A stretch of 64,000 bases of DNA from Candidatus Zixiibacteriota bacterium. GTDB taxonomy: Bacteria > Zixibacteria > MSB-5A5 > GN15 > JACZUZ01. The stretch spans positions 124,001 through 188,000 of the forward strand of contig JAJRPJ010000010.1 in NCBI GenBank assembly GCA_024280835.1. Direction: 5' to 3'. Below are positions 17,733 to 25,616 of the stretch, piece after piece (position 1 is the stretch's first letter; every line of letters begins with the position of its first letter). The position numbers and the translations under genes are program-made. The notes under the pieces were generated by a model. It made no database searches and was not told the DNA's origin. It was given only the letters and a program-made list of their open reading frames with translations.

Positions 17733-18080
17733 CTAGTCTTCGCAGATGACATCACTGAGGTCAACAGCTTCCTGCAAGCGGCGTTTGGACTTGACGAATT
17801 CTTGAATTAGCTCATCCATTCGGTTAGCGCATTTTTGAACATTGAGAAGCAACTCTTTGGGACGCTCAGGGATTGACTCTTTGCCTGTTAGCGCCAACTC
17901 CAAATAGCCGACAACTCCTGCCAATGGATTATTGAGGTCGTGATTCAATTCAAATTGGGCAGAGAAGAATTCCTTGAGACATTCCTGCCCTTCGGGTGAG
18001 TCCAACGCAAACAACTGACGCTCGTCATTATCCATTGGAGAGCTTGCAGAGTTTGAACCAGTTGTTGTCTTGTCATTCAT
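17733..18080 (-). CDS. Orphan histidine-kinase dimerisation (HisKA) domain protein
   Basis: 115 residues. After a Ser/Asn-rich start, FFSAQFELNHDLNNPLAGVVGYLELAL (about 39-64, interrupted here only by description) is a typical H-box with His47 followed by D-L-N-N-P-L. A second helix with RMDELIQEFVKSK completes the hairpin. There is no ATP-binding (HATPase) domain and no membrane or sensor region. Such a protein cannot autophosphorylate by itself; it may act as a phosphotransfer intermediate, partner a separate ATPase, or be a remnant. No response regulator is adjacent. The start ATG at 18080 gives the only complete form. Confidence 0.7.
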   Translation of the reverse strand: MNDKTTTGSNSASSPMDNDERQLFALDSPEGQECLKEFFSAQFELNHDLNNPLAGVVGYLELALTGKESIPERPKELLLNVQKCANRMDELIQEFVKSKRRLQEAVDLSDVICED

Positions 18081-18358
18081 GTTGAGTTCTACTCCAAAAG
18101 TTTAGCAGTTCTGTCCTATGATACGCTAAGGGCGATAGTTTCAAGAAGAGTTTGATATATAGCTAACTCTCTTGTACTATTGTCATCGGCAGATTTGATT
18201 GATTCGTAAGCTGCTGAGTTGGACTGTTTCAGATAAATGTTTCGTTATAGAGAATAAACGGTAGTCATGTTTCTCGGTGAACGAATATTTTCCGTTTTTT
18301 GTGAGTTATACGGAATGGTTCACAAGGGGCATCAAAAGCTGGAAGGATATGTGGATAA

Positions 18359-19504
18359 ATGAAAATCACGGTTGTTGGCGCAGGTTTGATGGGACGAGCA
18401 GCAGTTTATGATCTTGCTCGCGCAGATGGAGTTACGGCAATAGATGTCTTTGATATCGATGGTGAATTGGCCAAAATGGTCGCCGAGAAATATGGCGATA
18501 GCAAAGCAACTGGGAAGAGCTTGGATGTTTCGAAAGCGGTAGCGTCAGATAATCCGTTTGATGGTTCTCTGGCCGTTATTTCGGCTGTGACATATAAGTT
18601 CAATCCGCTCTTGACTGATTTGGCGATTGCCGCTGGCGCTCATTTCTTTGATTTGGGTGGCAATAATGATACAGTGGCCGCGCAATTCGAAAGAGATTCC
18701 GCCGCCAAGAGCGCCGATGTAATTATTATTCCTGATTGTGGTTTGGCTCCAGGGATGGTTTCGGTTTTGGCGGCTGCTGGAATCCGTGAGTTTGAACATG
18801 TTGATTCGCTGAAAATTCGGGTTGGCGGATTGCCGCAGAACCCACACCCGCCGTTGAACTATCAAATGGTGTTTTCTGCTGAAGGATTGATTAATGAGTA
18901 CTGGGAACCTGTTGTAATTCTCGAAGGTGGTCAGGAGAAAACTGTTGAGCCAATGAGCGGAGTCGAGTCGCTTGAGTTTGCAGAGATTGGCCAGCTCGAA
19001 GCCTTCTATACATCTGGTGGGACTTCAACTTTACCGAAAACTTATCAGGGTGTTGTCGATTTCTTGGACTACAAGACAATTCGATATCCGGGGCATTGTG
19101 ATTTATTTCGTCCGATGCTGGAAATTGGACTGGCCTCTCGTGAGGAAGTTACTGTTGATGGTGTGAAGGTTCAGCCGCGTTCTGTGCTGCGTGAAGTTCT
19201 CGATAAGAATCTCAGCTTTGGTGAGCCAGATTTGACTTTGGTGAGGGTAGATTTTTCAGGCAAACAAAACGGACAGCAAAAACAACTACGTCTTCAGATT
19301 CTCGATAGGCAGGATGAAGAAACTGGTTTGACAGCCATGATGCGTACGACGGCTTTTCCAATTGCGATTATCGCCTGGATGGCGGCTTCGGGTCGGATTG
19401 AAAAACGAGGGGTTGTTCCGCAGGAGTTGGCGGTTGATCCAGATATTTTTATGGCCGAATTGACAAAGCGCGGAATCGAAATTCAGCGCTTTGATTCATT
19501 CTAG
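18359..19504 (+). CDS. Saccharopine dehydrogenase-like NAD(P) oxidoreductase
   Basis: 381 residues. The N-terminus ITVVGAGLMGRAAVYDLA is a Rossmann GxGxxG motif. DLGGNNDTVAAQF, IPDCGLAPGMVSVLA and RVGGLPQNPHPPLNY are segments of the saccharopine/lysine dehydrogenase (Lys9-like) family. The usual reaction is reversible reductive coupling or cleavage at a lysine side chain; L-lysine 6-dehydrogenases also belong here. The C-terminal part (GLTAMMRTTAFPIAIIAWMAASG) closes the second domain. No other lysine gene is nearby, so the substrate is unresolved. The gene converges on the ferredoxin at 19513. Confidence 0.82.
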   Translation: MKITVVGAGLMGRAAVYDLARADGVTAIDVFDIDGELAKMVAEKYGDSKATGKSLDVSKAVASDNPFDGSLAVISAVTYKFNPLLTDLAIAAGAHFFDLGGNNDTVAAQFERDSAAKSADVIIIPDCGLAPGMVSVLAAAGIREFEHVDSLKIRVGGLPQNPHPPLNYQMVFSAEGLINEYWEPVVILEGGQEKTVEPMSGVESLEFAEIGQLEAFYTSGGTSTLPKTYQGVVDFLDYKTIRYPGHCDLFRPMLEIGLASREEVTVDGVKVQPRSVLREVLDKNLSFGEPDLTLVRVDFSGKQNGQQKQLRLQILDRQDEETGLTAMMRTTAFPIAIIAWMAASGRIEKRGVVPQELAVDPDIFMAELTKRGIEIQRFDSF

Positions 19505-19512
19505 TTCAGGTG

Positions 19513-19836
19513 TCAATCGAAGTCGTCAAAGTCGGCGAATTGGGCAGAGGTGTCTGGGATAGTGACAGTCACATTTTTGGTCAGTTGACATTGGCAAGCC
19601 AAACGAGAGTTTTCGGTTAAGCCGATGGCTTCGTCGAGCATATCCTGTTCGTCTTCGGTAATTGGATTGACACTTTCGATACCTGAGTCAACTATGACAT
19701 GGCAGGTTGAGCAGGCGCAGTTACCGCCGCAATTGTGGTCGAGTTCAACATCGGCCTCTAGGGCCGCGTCGAGAATGGTAGTTCCCTCTGCTGTTTCGAC
19801 TTCCACTCCGCTTGGTTCAAATCGTACTTTAGGCAT
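19513..19836 (-). CDS. fdx: Adrenodoxin-type [2Fe-2S] ferredoxin
   Basis: 107 residues. Cys36, Cys42, Cys45 and Cys81 form the pattern C-x5-C-x2-C-x35-C of adrenodoxin/ISC ferredoxins; HNCGGNCACSTCHV and RLACQCQL carry them, with two extra cysteines (40 and 83). The acidic stretch before the last ligand (EDEQDMLDEAIGLTENS) matches the partner-binding helix. It donates single electrons, in many bacteria to Fe-S cluster assembly. It is on the same strand as the DUF2480-like gene and the A-type carrier, which supports a role in cluster assembly. The C-terminus is very acidic (FADFDDFD). Confidence 0.93.
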   Translation of the reverse strand: MPKVRFEPSGVEVETAEGTTILDAALEADVELDHNCGGNCACSTCHVIVDSGIESVNPITEDEQDMLDEAIGLTENSRLACQCQLTKNVTVTIPDTSAQFADFDDFD

Positions 19837-19998
19837 ATCTAGAAATTCCGTTTTCGTTAATTCTTATGTTCTTGTTTGCTCTACAATGTTATGCTAACGA
19901 ATTACGAGCGGTCATATATTATGCCAAACAGCCCAGCATGTCAAAGAGTCTCTCGGTGAATTTATTGGTCTTCATTCGAGAAAAAAGTGAGCGAGCAT

Positions 19999-20280
19999 TT
20001 AGCTCGAAATTGGTGGTGTTTTTGGCGTCAGGGTTTTGGAACGTCTGAAGACAACGATATTCGAATGCTCATTGCCGTAGCGGATGTTTTTAGCGAGGCC
20101 CGACAATTTGGCTGTAACTGACATATAGGCCCAAGTCGGGATAATAATATCACTGCAACCACGAATCAGAACCATTTCGTCTTGAAATTGGCTCCAATCG
20201 TAGTCCTCAATTTTATTGAGGAATTCGCTTTCGATCAATATATCACCATCGACAAACGATTTGATATCAACGATTTTCAA
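19999..20280 (-). CDS. DUF2480-like protein
   Basis: 93 residues from a TTG at 20280, with GGAG 8 bases before it. DYDWSQFQDEMVLIRGCSDIIIPTW-type sequence (about 27-50) followed by AYMSVTAKL matches the core of DUF2480, a small family known mainly from Bacteroidetes and relatives. Family members are usually near 170 residues, so this looks like a shortened form without the N-terminal part. A single conserved cysteine lies in RGCSDI. Function is unknown. Its position between a ferredoxin and an A-type Fe-S carrier hints at iron-sulfur biology, by context only. Confidence 0.65.
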   Translation of the reverse strand: MKIVDIKSFVDGDILIESEFLNKIEDYDWSQFQDEMVLIRGCSDIIIPTWAYMSVTAKLSGLAKNIRYGNEHSNIVVFRRSKTLTPKTPPISS

Positions 20281-20323
20281 AGAGGTTTCTCCAAGGCCCT
20301 AGGCAATCTTTTTTGATAAATTC

Positions 20324-20698
20324 TTAGACGCTAAAGCTAGAACCACAGCCACAGCTACGCTGAGCTTTCGGATTGATAAACTTGAAGCCGCCGCCCATCA
20401 TGCCGCCGCTATAATCGAGGGTTGTGCCCGCCATATAGAGTAAGGCTTTGGCATCAACCAAGGTCTGAACACCGTCGAAGTCGAAAACGCGATCGCTATC
20501 GGTTTTCTTGGTGTCGAAGCCCATAGCATAGGAAAGTCCGCTACAGCCGCCTGCTTCCACTCCTAGGCGCAGATAAATACCTTCTTCACCCTCTTCGGCA
20601 ATCAGGCGCTTGATTTCTTTGACCGCTGGTGGGGTTATCGCCAAAAGTGGTTCGGTTCCAGTTGAGGCGGCTTGTGGTGTTGGATTTGGTGTGCTCAT
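20324..20698 (-). CDS. A-type iron-sulfur carrier (IscA/ErpA/HesB)
   Basis: 124 residues. A low-complexity N-terminus of about 18 residues precedes the HesB fold: LAITPPAVKEIKRLI, LRLGVEAGGCSGLSY with Cys52, and the C-terminal RSCGCGSSFSV with Cys116 and Cys118. These three cysteines hold an Fe-S cluster in the family. It delivers clusters to target enzymes; LipA and IspH, both 4Fe-4S proteins, are encoded 3-4 kb away. It is divergent from the Rrf2 regulator across a 460-base gap. Whether it equals IscA, ErpA or SufA cannot be settled by eye. Confidence 0.93.
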   Translation of the reverse strand: MSTPNPTPQAASTGTEPLLAITPPAVKEIKRLIAEEGEEGIYLRLGVEAGGCSGLSYAMGFDTKKTDSDRVFDFDGVQTLVDAKALLYMAGTTLDYSGGMMGGGFKFINPKAQRSCGCGSSFSV

Positions 20699-21159
20699 AT
20701 AACTTATTATCCTTCATTAGGTTAATTCTAGTAGCAACCGTAAGTGATTGCGAACAGAGACCTAGAAGGTCTCTGAGTAATAATATCCCTCTGTTTATCG
20801 GCAGTCAAGGCTAGATGGCACAATCAAAGCCATAAACAATCAAAGATATAAACAATTGATTGGCCAAAAAGTTCGCCAGCGAGGTAGCCCTTTGCGAACC
20901 AATTCAAATATAACAAGTTTTGTAGATTCTCAAAGTGGATTATTGTGGGTGATTTATTGCTTAGGGTTTGATTGAAATCTATCAATTAGTATGGCTAGTA
21001 GCAGAAAGAAAGACTCCAGGCTAGATGCTAGGTATTATCCTAGCTTGCGAAGTCCATGTTTACTTACTATACTATCGTAGACAGTTTCGTCTATGTTACG
21101 GAAATTGAATGTAGAGCCGAGAGTGTCAGAATCAAAAAACAAACAAAGGGGACACGACA
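20699..21159. promoter_or_regulatory. Divergent intergenic region with two inverted repeats
   Basis: 461 bases between the A-type carrier (leftward) and the Rrf2 regulator (rightward). It contains a perfect inverted repeat GCTAGG-N6-CCTAGC at 21027-21044 and another, TAGAC-N6-GTCTA, at 21078-21093. Both lie 65-135 bases before the Rrf2 start. No ORF here has support. Placement suggests operators for the Rrf2 protein, but the sequences do not match the classical IscR sites I know. Confidence 0.5.
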
Positions 21160-21588
21160 ATGAAATTAACCAAGAAAGCCGACTACGCATTGCGAGCAGT
21201 TTATCATATCGCACAACTACCTGAAGGCAAACTGGCCTCCATCGGCCAAATTGCCCAAGCTCAAGGAGCTCCTAGAGAGTTCCTAGCCAAGATTCTGAAG
21301 CAATTGACCAGAGTTAAAATTCTGCGCTCCTTTCAGGGAATCCATGGGGGCTATCAATTGGCCCGCGAGGCCAACAAGATTTCATTCCTTGATGTTGTCG
21401 AGGGAGTGGAGGGGCCGATTTCGTTGAACCAGTGTTGCCGTGAGAATCTTGGTTGCTGTGATATGTACCAAGATTGCAAGATGCGCCATTTCTGGAAACG
21501 CCAGCAAGACTCCTATACTTCCAGTCTCGCCAATGAGACGATGGATCTATATGTCAATGCCGAAACTGTAGCCAAAGCGGCTGTCTAG
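21160..21588 (+). CDS. Rrf2-family transcriptional regulator
   Basis: 142 residues with AAAGGGG upstream of the ATG. MKLTKKADYALRAVYHIAQ and APREFLAKILKQLTR form the winged helix of the Rrf2 family (IscR, NsrR, RsrR). GIHGGYQLA is the conserved wing. The metal-binding part is unusual: Cys-Cys, Cys-Cys and a further Cys within NQCCRENLGCCDMYQDCKM, more cysteines than the three of IscR. It probably senses an Fe-S cluster or a redox signal. It is divergent from Fe-S assembly genes and 200 bases before pdxS. Confidence 0.9.
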   Translation: MKLTKKADYALRAVYHIAQLPEGKLASIGQIAQAQGAPREFLAKILKQLTRVKILRSFQGIHGGYQLAREANKISFLDVVEGVEGPISLNQCCRENLGCCDMYQDCKMRHFWKRQQDSYTSSLANETMDLYVNAETVAKAAV

Positions 21589-21689
21589 CACTTAGTAAGA
21601 CCATCGTAGCGCCAATCAGAGAGAATCGACTAGAAAGACCTTCTTTTCGGGCTGGACAGCGGCAACTCTGTGTAGCATCATTGGATGTC

Positions 21690-21706
21690 TTCCGCATTGT
21701 GCGGAA
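21690..21706. repeat. Short perfect hairpin between rrf2 gene and pdxS
   Basis: TTCCGCA, a three-base loop TTG, then TGCGGAA. It lies 95 bases before the pdxS start. There is no T-tract, so it is not an obvious terminator; an operator or mRNA hairpin is possible. Confidence 0.45.
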
Positions 21707-21800
21707 TGCTGGTTGTAGAGCTTTGCGTATTGGAGAATTAGTTACTTTCTTGAAGGCGCATATTGAGGACAATAATTTTTTTGATAGGGTAGTGTAGAGT

Positions 21801-22694
21801 ATGAATATCGACGAGCAATTTGATTCAAAGGAACATCGTGTCCATGTCGGCCTGGCAGAAATGCTTAAGGGCGGTGTGATTATGGATGTTACTAATGCCA
21901 GTGAGGCAAAAATTGCGCAAGACGCAGGCGCGCAGGCAGTGATGGCTTTGGAGCGTGTGCCTTCGGATATCAGGCGTGACGGTGGTGTGGCGCGTATGTC
22001 TGATCCACAAATGATTGAAGAGATTAAGGCCACTGTTAGTATTCCTGTGATGGCCAAGTGTCGTATCGGACATATTAGTGAAGCTCGTGTGCTTGAAACA
22101 CTTGAAATTGATTTCATTGATGAATCCGAAGTATTGACACCAGCTGATGAAGAGCATCACATCAATAAATGGAAATACAAAGTTCCGTTTGTTTGTGGTT
22201 GTCGTGGATTGAGCGAAGCGCTCAGGCGTATTGGTGAAGGCGCGGTGATGATTCGTACTAAAGGTGAAGCGGGAACTGGCGATGTTTCTCACGCGGTGAG
22301 ACACTTGCGAAAGATCAACGGCCAAATGCGTTGGTTGGCGTCACTAGATGAAGATGAACTATTTTCGGCTGCTAAGACGTTGGCCGCGCCGTTGAATTTG
22401 GTGCGCTGGGTGGCTAAGCATGGCAAACTGCCTGTGCCGAATTTTGCCGCTGGCGGCGTGGCGACTCCCGCTGATGCGGCATTATGTATGGAGCTTGGCG
22501 CTGAAGCGGTGTTTGTTGGTAGTGGTATTTTTAAGTCAAATGATCCTGCTTCTTTTGCTAGCGCAATTGTCAAAGCCACTGCTCGTTTCAAAGATTACAA
22601 AGTTGTCGCCGAAACGAGTCGGGGGCTGGGGAAGGCTATGCCGGGCATTGAGGCTTCTGCTATTCCTGAGAGTGAATTATTGCAGGTGCGTTAA
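21801..22694 (+). CDS. pdxS: Pyridoxal 5'-phosphate synthase, synthase subunit PdxS
   Basis: 297 residues. [42 protein letters not shown] and VMAKCRIGH are near-invariant in PdxS; Lys86 in VMAK is the lysine that carries the chromophore intermediate, and Asp29 lies in the ribose-phosphate lysine region. It builds PLP from ribose 5-phosphate, glyceraldehyde 3-phosphate and ammonia supplied by PdxT. pdxT follows after 21 bases. This is the deoxyxylulose-independent route. Confidence 0.97.
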   Translation: MNIDEQFDSKEHRVHVGLAEMLKGGVIMDVTNASEAKIAQDAGAQAVMALERVPSDIRRDGGVARMSDPQMIEEIKATVSIPVMAKCRIGHISEARVLETLEIDFIDESEVLTPADEEHHINKWKYKVPFVCGCRGLSEALRRIGEGAVMIRTKGEAGTGDVSHAVRHLRKINGQMRWLASLDEDELFSAAKTLAAPLNLVRWVAKHGKLPVPNFAAGGVATPADAALCMELGAEAVFVGSGIFKSNDPASFASAIVKATARFKDYKVVAETSRGLGKAMPGIEASAIPESELLQVR

Positions 22695-22715
22695 GCGAAG
22701 TTTCTACGGTTGACT

Positions 22716-23399
22716 ATGAGTGAATTGATTTCAGATATTAAGTCTAACCTAATGGTTGGTGTCTTGGCGCTTCAGGGTGACTTTGAGTGTCATGTGCATT
22801 CGTTGGAGCGTGTTGGTGTTAAGGCGCGTGAAGTGCGTTCTGTCGAAGACTTTGATGGTCTTGATGCGTTGATTTTGCCAGGTGGTGAGTCGACGACGAT
22901 GGCGCTTTTGTTGCGTGAGTTTGATATGTGGGAATCTCTGAAGTCTTTTGTGAAGACAAAACCGACATGGGGAACTTGCGCAGGGTTGATATTGCTCAGT
23001 TCGGCGATTGAAGATGGCTCTGGCAAGGCTGATATGATATTTGAGCCGTTGAAGGTTTTGGATGTGACAGTTACTCGCAATGCCTATGGTCGTCAGATAC
23101 ATTCCTTTGAGGATGACATAGAAATTATTGACGGCGCTACACGTTTTGTCGTGCCTGTGTCATTTATTCGCGCGCCGAAGATTGTGCGTGTTGGCTCTGA
23201 TGTTGATGTGCTTTCGACTACTGCTGACACACCGACTTTAGTTCGTCAAGGGAATATTCTTGGTAGCGCTTTTCATACAGAGTTGCATGATGACACGACA
23301 TTCATTCGATATTTTTTGAATATAGTATCAAGTAGCATGACAAACAGCGAAGAGCAAAAACTGACGGACATTGAGTTGCGTTCAAGAGAAGTCGCTTAA
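22716..23399 (+). CDS. pdxT: Pyridoxal 5'-phosphate synthase, glutaminase subunit PdxT
   Basis: 227 residues from the ATG at 22716; an internal ATG at 22752 (MVGVLALQGD) is where most PdxT proteins begin, so the true start could be there. LILPGGESTTM and WGTCAGLILLS carry the oxyanion region and the nucleophile Cys88, and GSAFHTELHDD supplies the His and Glu. It releases ammonia from glutamine for PdxS. About 20 residues after HTELHDD extend beyond many homologues. Confidence 0.95.
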   Translation: MSELISDIKSNLMVGVLALQGDFECHVHSLERVGVKAREVRSVEDFDGLDALILPGGESTTMALLLREFDMWESLKSFVKTKPTWGTCAGLILLSSAIEDGSGKADMIFEPLKVLDVTVTRNAYGRQIHSFEDDIEIIDGATRFVVPVSFIRAPKIVRVGSDVDVLSTTADTPTLVRQGNILGSAFHTELHDDTTFIRYFLNIVSSSMTNSEEQKLTDIELRSREVA

Positions 23400-23454
23400 G
23401 TGAAGTAACACAATTTCATCAACACAATTTCATTTTAGAGATAAGCATATTCCA

Positions 23455-24435
23455 ATGAAGAAAAACATTTACACCCAACCGCTAGATAACGCTCAAGCGG
23501 AGTTGGATTCTACTGGCGCCGCGACTGGCGGTGGCGGAGGATGCGCTGGTGGCGCTGCTATGCCTCGTTCGGCGCGTCTTCCCAAATGGCTAAAAATCTC
23601 GGTTGGATTTAATGAAGAATACTTGCGTGTCAAACGTATCATGAAGGACAACCGCTTGCACACAGTTTGTGGTGAGGCGGCTTGTCCAAATATTCGCGAG
23701 TGTTGGGGCGAGGGCACTGCGACATTTATGATTCTTGGTAAGTTTTGCACTCGTGGTTGCCGGTTTTGTGATGTGCTGACTGGCCGTCCATTGGGGCTAG
23801 ATAGAGATGAGCCGCGGCGTTTGGCCGAAGGAGTTGCTGAGTTGGGTTTGAAGCAAGTGGTTATCACTTCGGTGACTCGCGATGATTTGCCCGATGGCGG
23901 CGCGGAGATTTTTGCCGAAACTTTGCGGGAGTTGCGGATGCACGATCCGCTGGTTAAGGTGGAGTTTCTTATCCCTGATATGCAAGGTAATATGGATGCT
24001 GTGCGGGTAGTTCTGGAGAGCCATCCCGATGTATTTGCTCATAACGTTGAGACAGTCAAGAGGTTATATCGAAGAGTGCGGCCTGGGGCCGAGCTTCATC
24101 GCTCGTTAGCTATTTTGAAAGAAGCGCATAATTTCAAACCACGTTCGGTGGTCAAAACTGGTATAATGGTTGGACTCGGTGAAACTCTCGCTGAGATTAC
24201 CGATCTGTTTTATCAATTACGCGATGTAGGAACCGATATAGTAACAGTGGGGCAGTATTTGCGGCCTTCGGATGATCATCTGCCTGTGGAGCGTTTTTAT
24301 CCGCCAGAGGAGTTTGAAGAAATAGCCGCAATTGGTAAACAAATTGGTTTCGGTCATGTCGAAGCCGGGCCGCTAGTGCGGTCGTCGTATCGCGCGTTCA
24401 ACCAGTCGAAGCAACTGCTGGCGAATGCGTCATAG
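23455..24435 (+). CDS. lipA: Lipoyl synthase LipA
   Basis: 326 residues. The auxiliary cluster ligands are Cys72, Cys77 and Cys83 (VCGEAACPNIRECW), the radical SAM ligands Cys98, Cys102 and Cys105 (FCTRGCRFCDV), and the C-terminal RSSY motif is GPLVRSSYRAF. It inserts two sulfurs into protein-bound octanoate. The N-terminus holds a glycine-rich patch (ATGGGGGCAGGAA, 22-34) before LPKWLKI, longer than usual. LipB is not in the window. Confidence 0.96.
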   Translation: MKKNIYTQPLDNAQAELDSTGAATGGGGGCAGGAAMPRSARLPKWLKISVGFNEEYLRVKRIMKDNRLHTVCGEAACPNIRECWGEGTATFMILGKFCTRGCRFCDVLTGRPLGLDRDEPRRLAEGVAELGLKQVVITSVTRDDLPDGGAEIFAETLRELRMHDPLVKVEFLIPDMQGNMDAVRVVLESHPDVFAHNVETVKRLYRRVRPGAELHRSLAILKEAHNFKPRSVVKTGIMVGLGETLAEITDLFYQLRDVGTDIVTVGQYLRPSDDHLPVERFYPPEEFEEIAAIGKQIGFGHVEAGPLVRSSYRAFNQSKQLLANAS

Positions 24436-24492
24436 GTTGCCTCATCGAGGAATTTACAAGGGAGCTAGGTAACAATCTTGATAAGAAACAAT

Positions 24493-25464
24493 ATGGATAA
24501 TACTGCAACGGATATTATTGCCGCAGATTTGAAAAATATTATCATCGCGGATCATCATGGTTTTTGCATGGGTGTCAAACGCGCAATCACTATCGCTGAA
24601 GACACAAAGACTCGCGGTGTGGAGAATGTGACTATTCTCAAAGAGATTGTGCACAATCATGCTGTAGTCGAGAAGTTCCGCAAAGATGGAATCGATCAAC
24701 AGTTTGAAGTGCAAGACATTGACGATGGCACAGTCATCGTTTCAGCGCATGGTGTTTCACCGCATATCATTCAGGCTGCTAAAGACAAAGGTCTTGATGT
24801 TATTGACGCTACTTGTCCACTGGTGACACGTATTCATGATATCATCGACAAGCTGGATGTTCGCGGATATAAGATTCTTCATTTTGGCGATAAGCATCAT
24901 GATGAGACTATGGGTGTTCTTGGTCATGCCAAAGAAGGGATGATGACAATCATCCCTGATATGGCTACGCTAATGGCTCAGTCCGAAGAGCAACCTGAGA
25001 AGCTAGCGTTGACTACGCAGACAACTGCCGAGGCGACAGACTACGCAGAGGCCGAAAAGAAAGCGATTGAGCGCTGGCCGCATATCAAGGTCTTTAATAC
25101 GATCTGTAATGCCACCAATCAACGTCAGAGTGCGATTATGAAACTCGCGCCGCAAGTTGATATGATTATTGTTGTTGGCTCGACAACTTCGGCGAACTCT
25201 GTGCGTTTGGCCTCGATGGCCGAGGTTTTGTGTGGCGAAGCGTATTTGATTGATTGTGAAGCAGACATGCAGATGGAATGGTTCACTAATAGAGAAACAC
25301 CTCTCAAAAATATAGGTGTTAGCGCGGGCGCCTCGACGCCGGAGTTTCTGGTTGATGGCGTTGTAGATAGATTGCTTGAACTTTCTGGCGGGGTTGCAAG
25401 TGTTGTGCGGCCAGTTAAGTCACGAAATGTGAATACGCTCGCCTTGAAAGATGATTGTTCCTGA
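24493..25464 (+). CDS. ispH: 4-hydroxy-3-methylbut-2-enyl diphosphate reductase IspH
   Basis: 323 residues from the ATG at 24493; a TTG at 24478 with a weak upstream AGG is an alternative. HHGFCMGVKRA, DATCPLVTR and NTICNAT carry the three cysteines that bind the [4Fe-4S] cluster. AHGVSP and SAGASTPEFLVDGV are further IspH motifs. It makes IPP and DMAPP in the last step of the MEP pathway, feeding the polyprenyl synthase at 13682. Its cluster needs fit the nearby A-type carrier and Rrf2 regulator. Confidence 0.95.
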   Translation: MDNTATDIIAADLKNIIIADHHGFCMGVKRAITIAEDTKTRGVENVTILKEIVHNHAVVEKFRKDGIDQQFEVQDIDDGTVIVSAHGVSPHIIQAAKDKGLDVIDATCPLVTRIHDIIDKLDVRGYKILHFGDKHHDETMGVLGHAKEGMMTIIPDMATLMAQSEEQPEKLALTTQTTAEATDYAEAEKKAIERWPHIKVFNTICNATNQRQSAIMKLAPQVDMIIVVGSTTSANSVRLASMAEVLCGEAYLIDCEADMQMEWFTNRETPLKNIGVSAGASTPEFLVDGVVDRLLELSGGVASVVRPVKSRNVNTLALKDDCS

Positions 25465-25616
25465 AACAAGATTAATTGTGATTTATTTCATGCACATTTG
25501 GCGCTTGGAATAAATTGAGTTGTTACATAATACGTGAGACGTTTGTGATTAAGGATTGTCCGAGCGTTCTCAGTTTGGATAAATGAATCAGTAAGGTAAA
25601 TAGATAGGGGCGCTCC

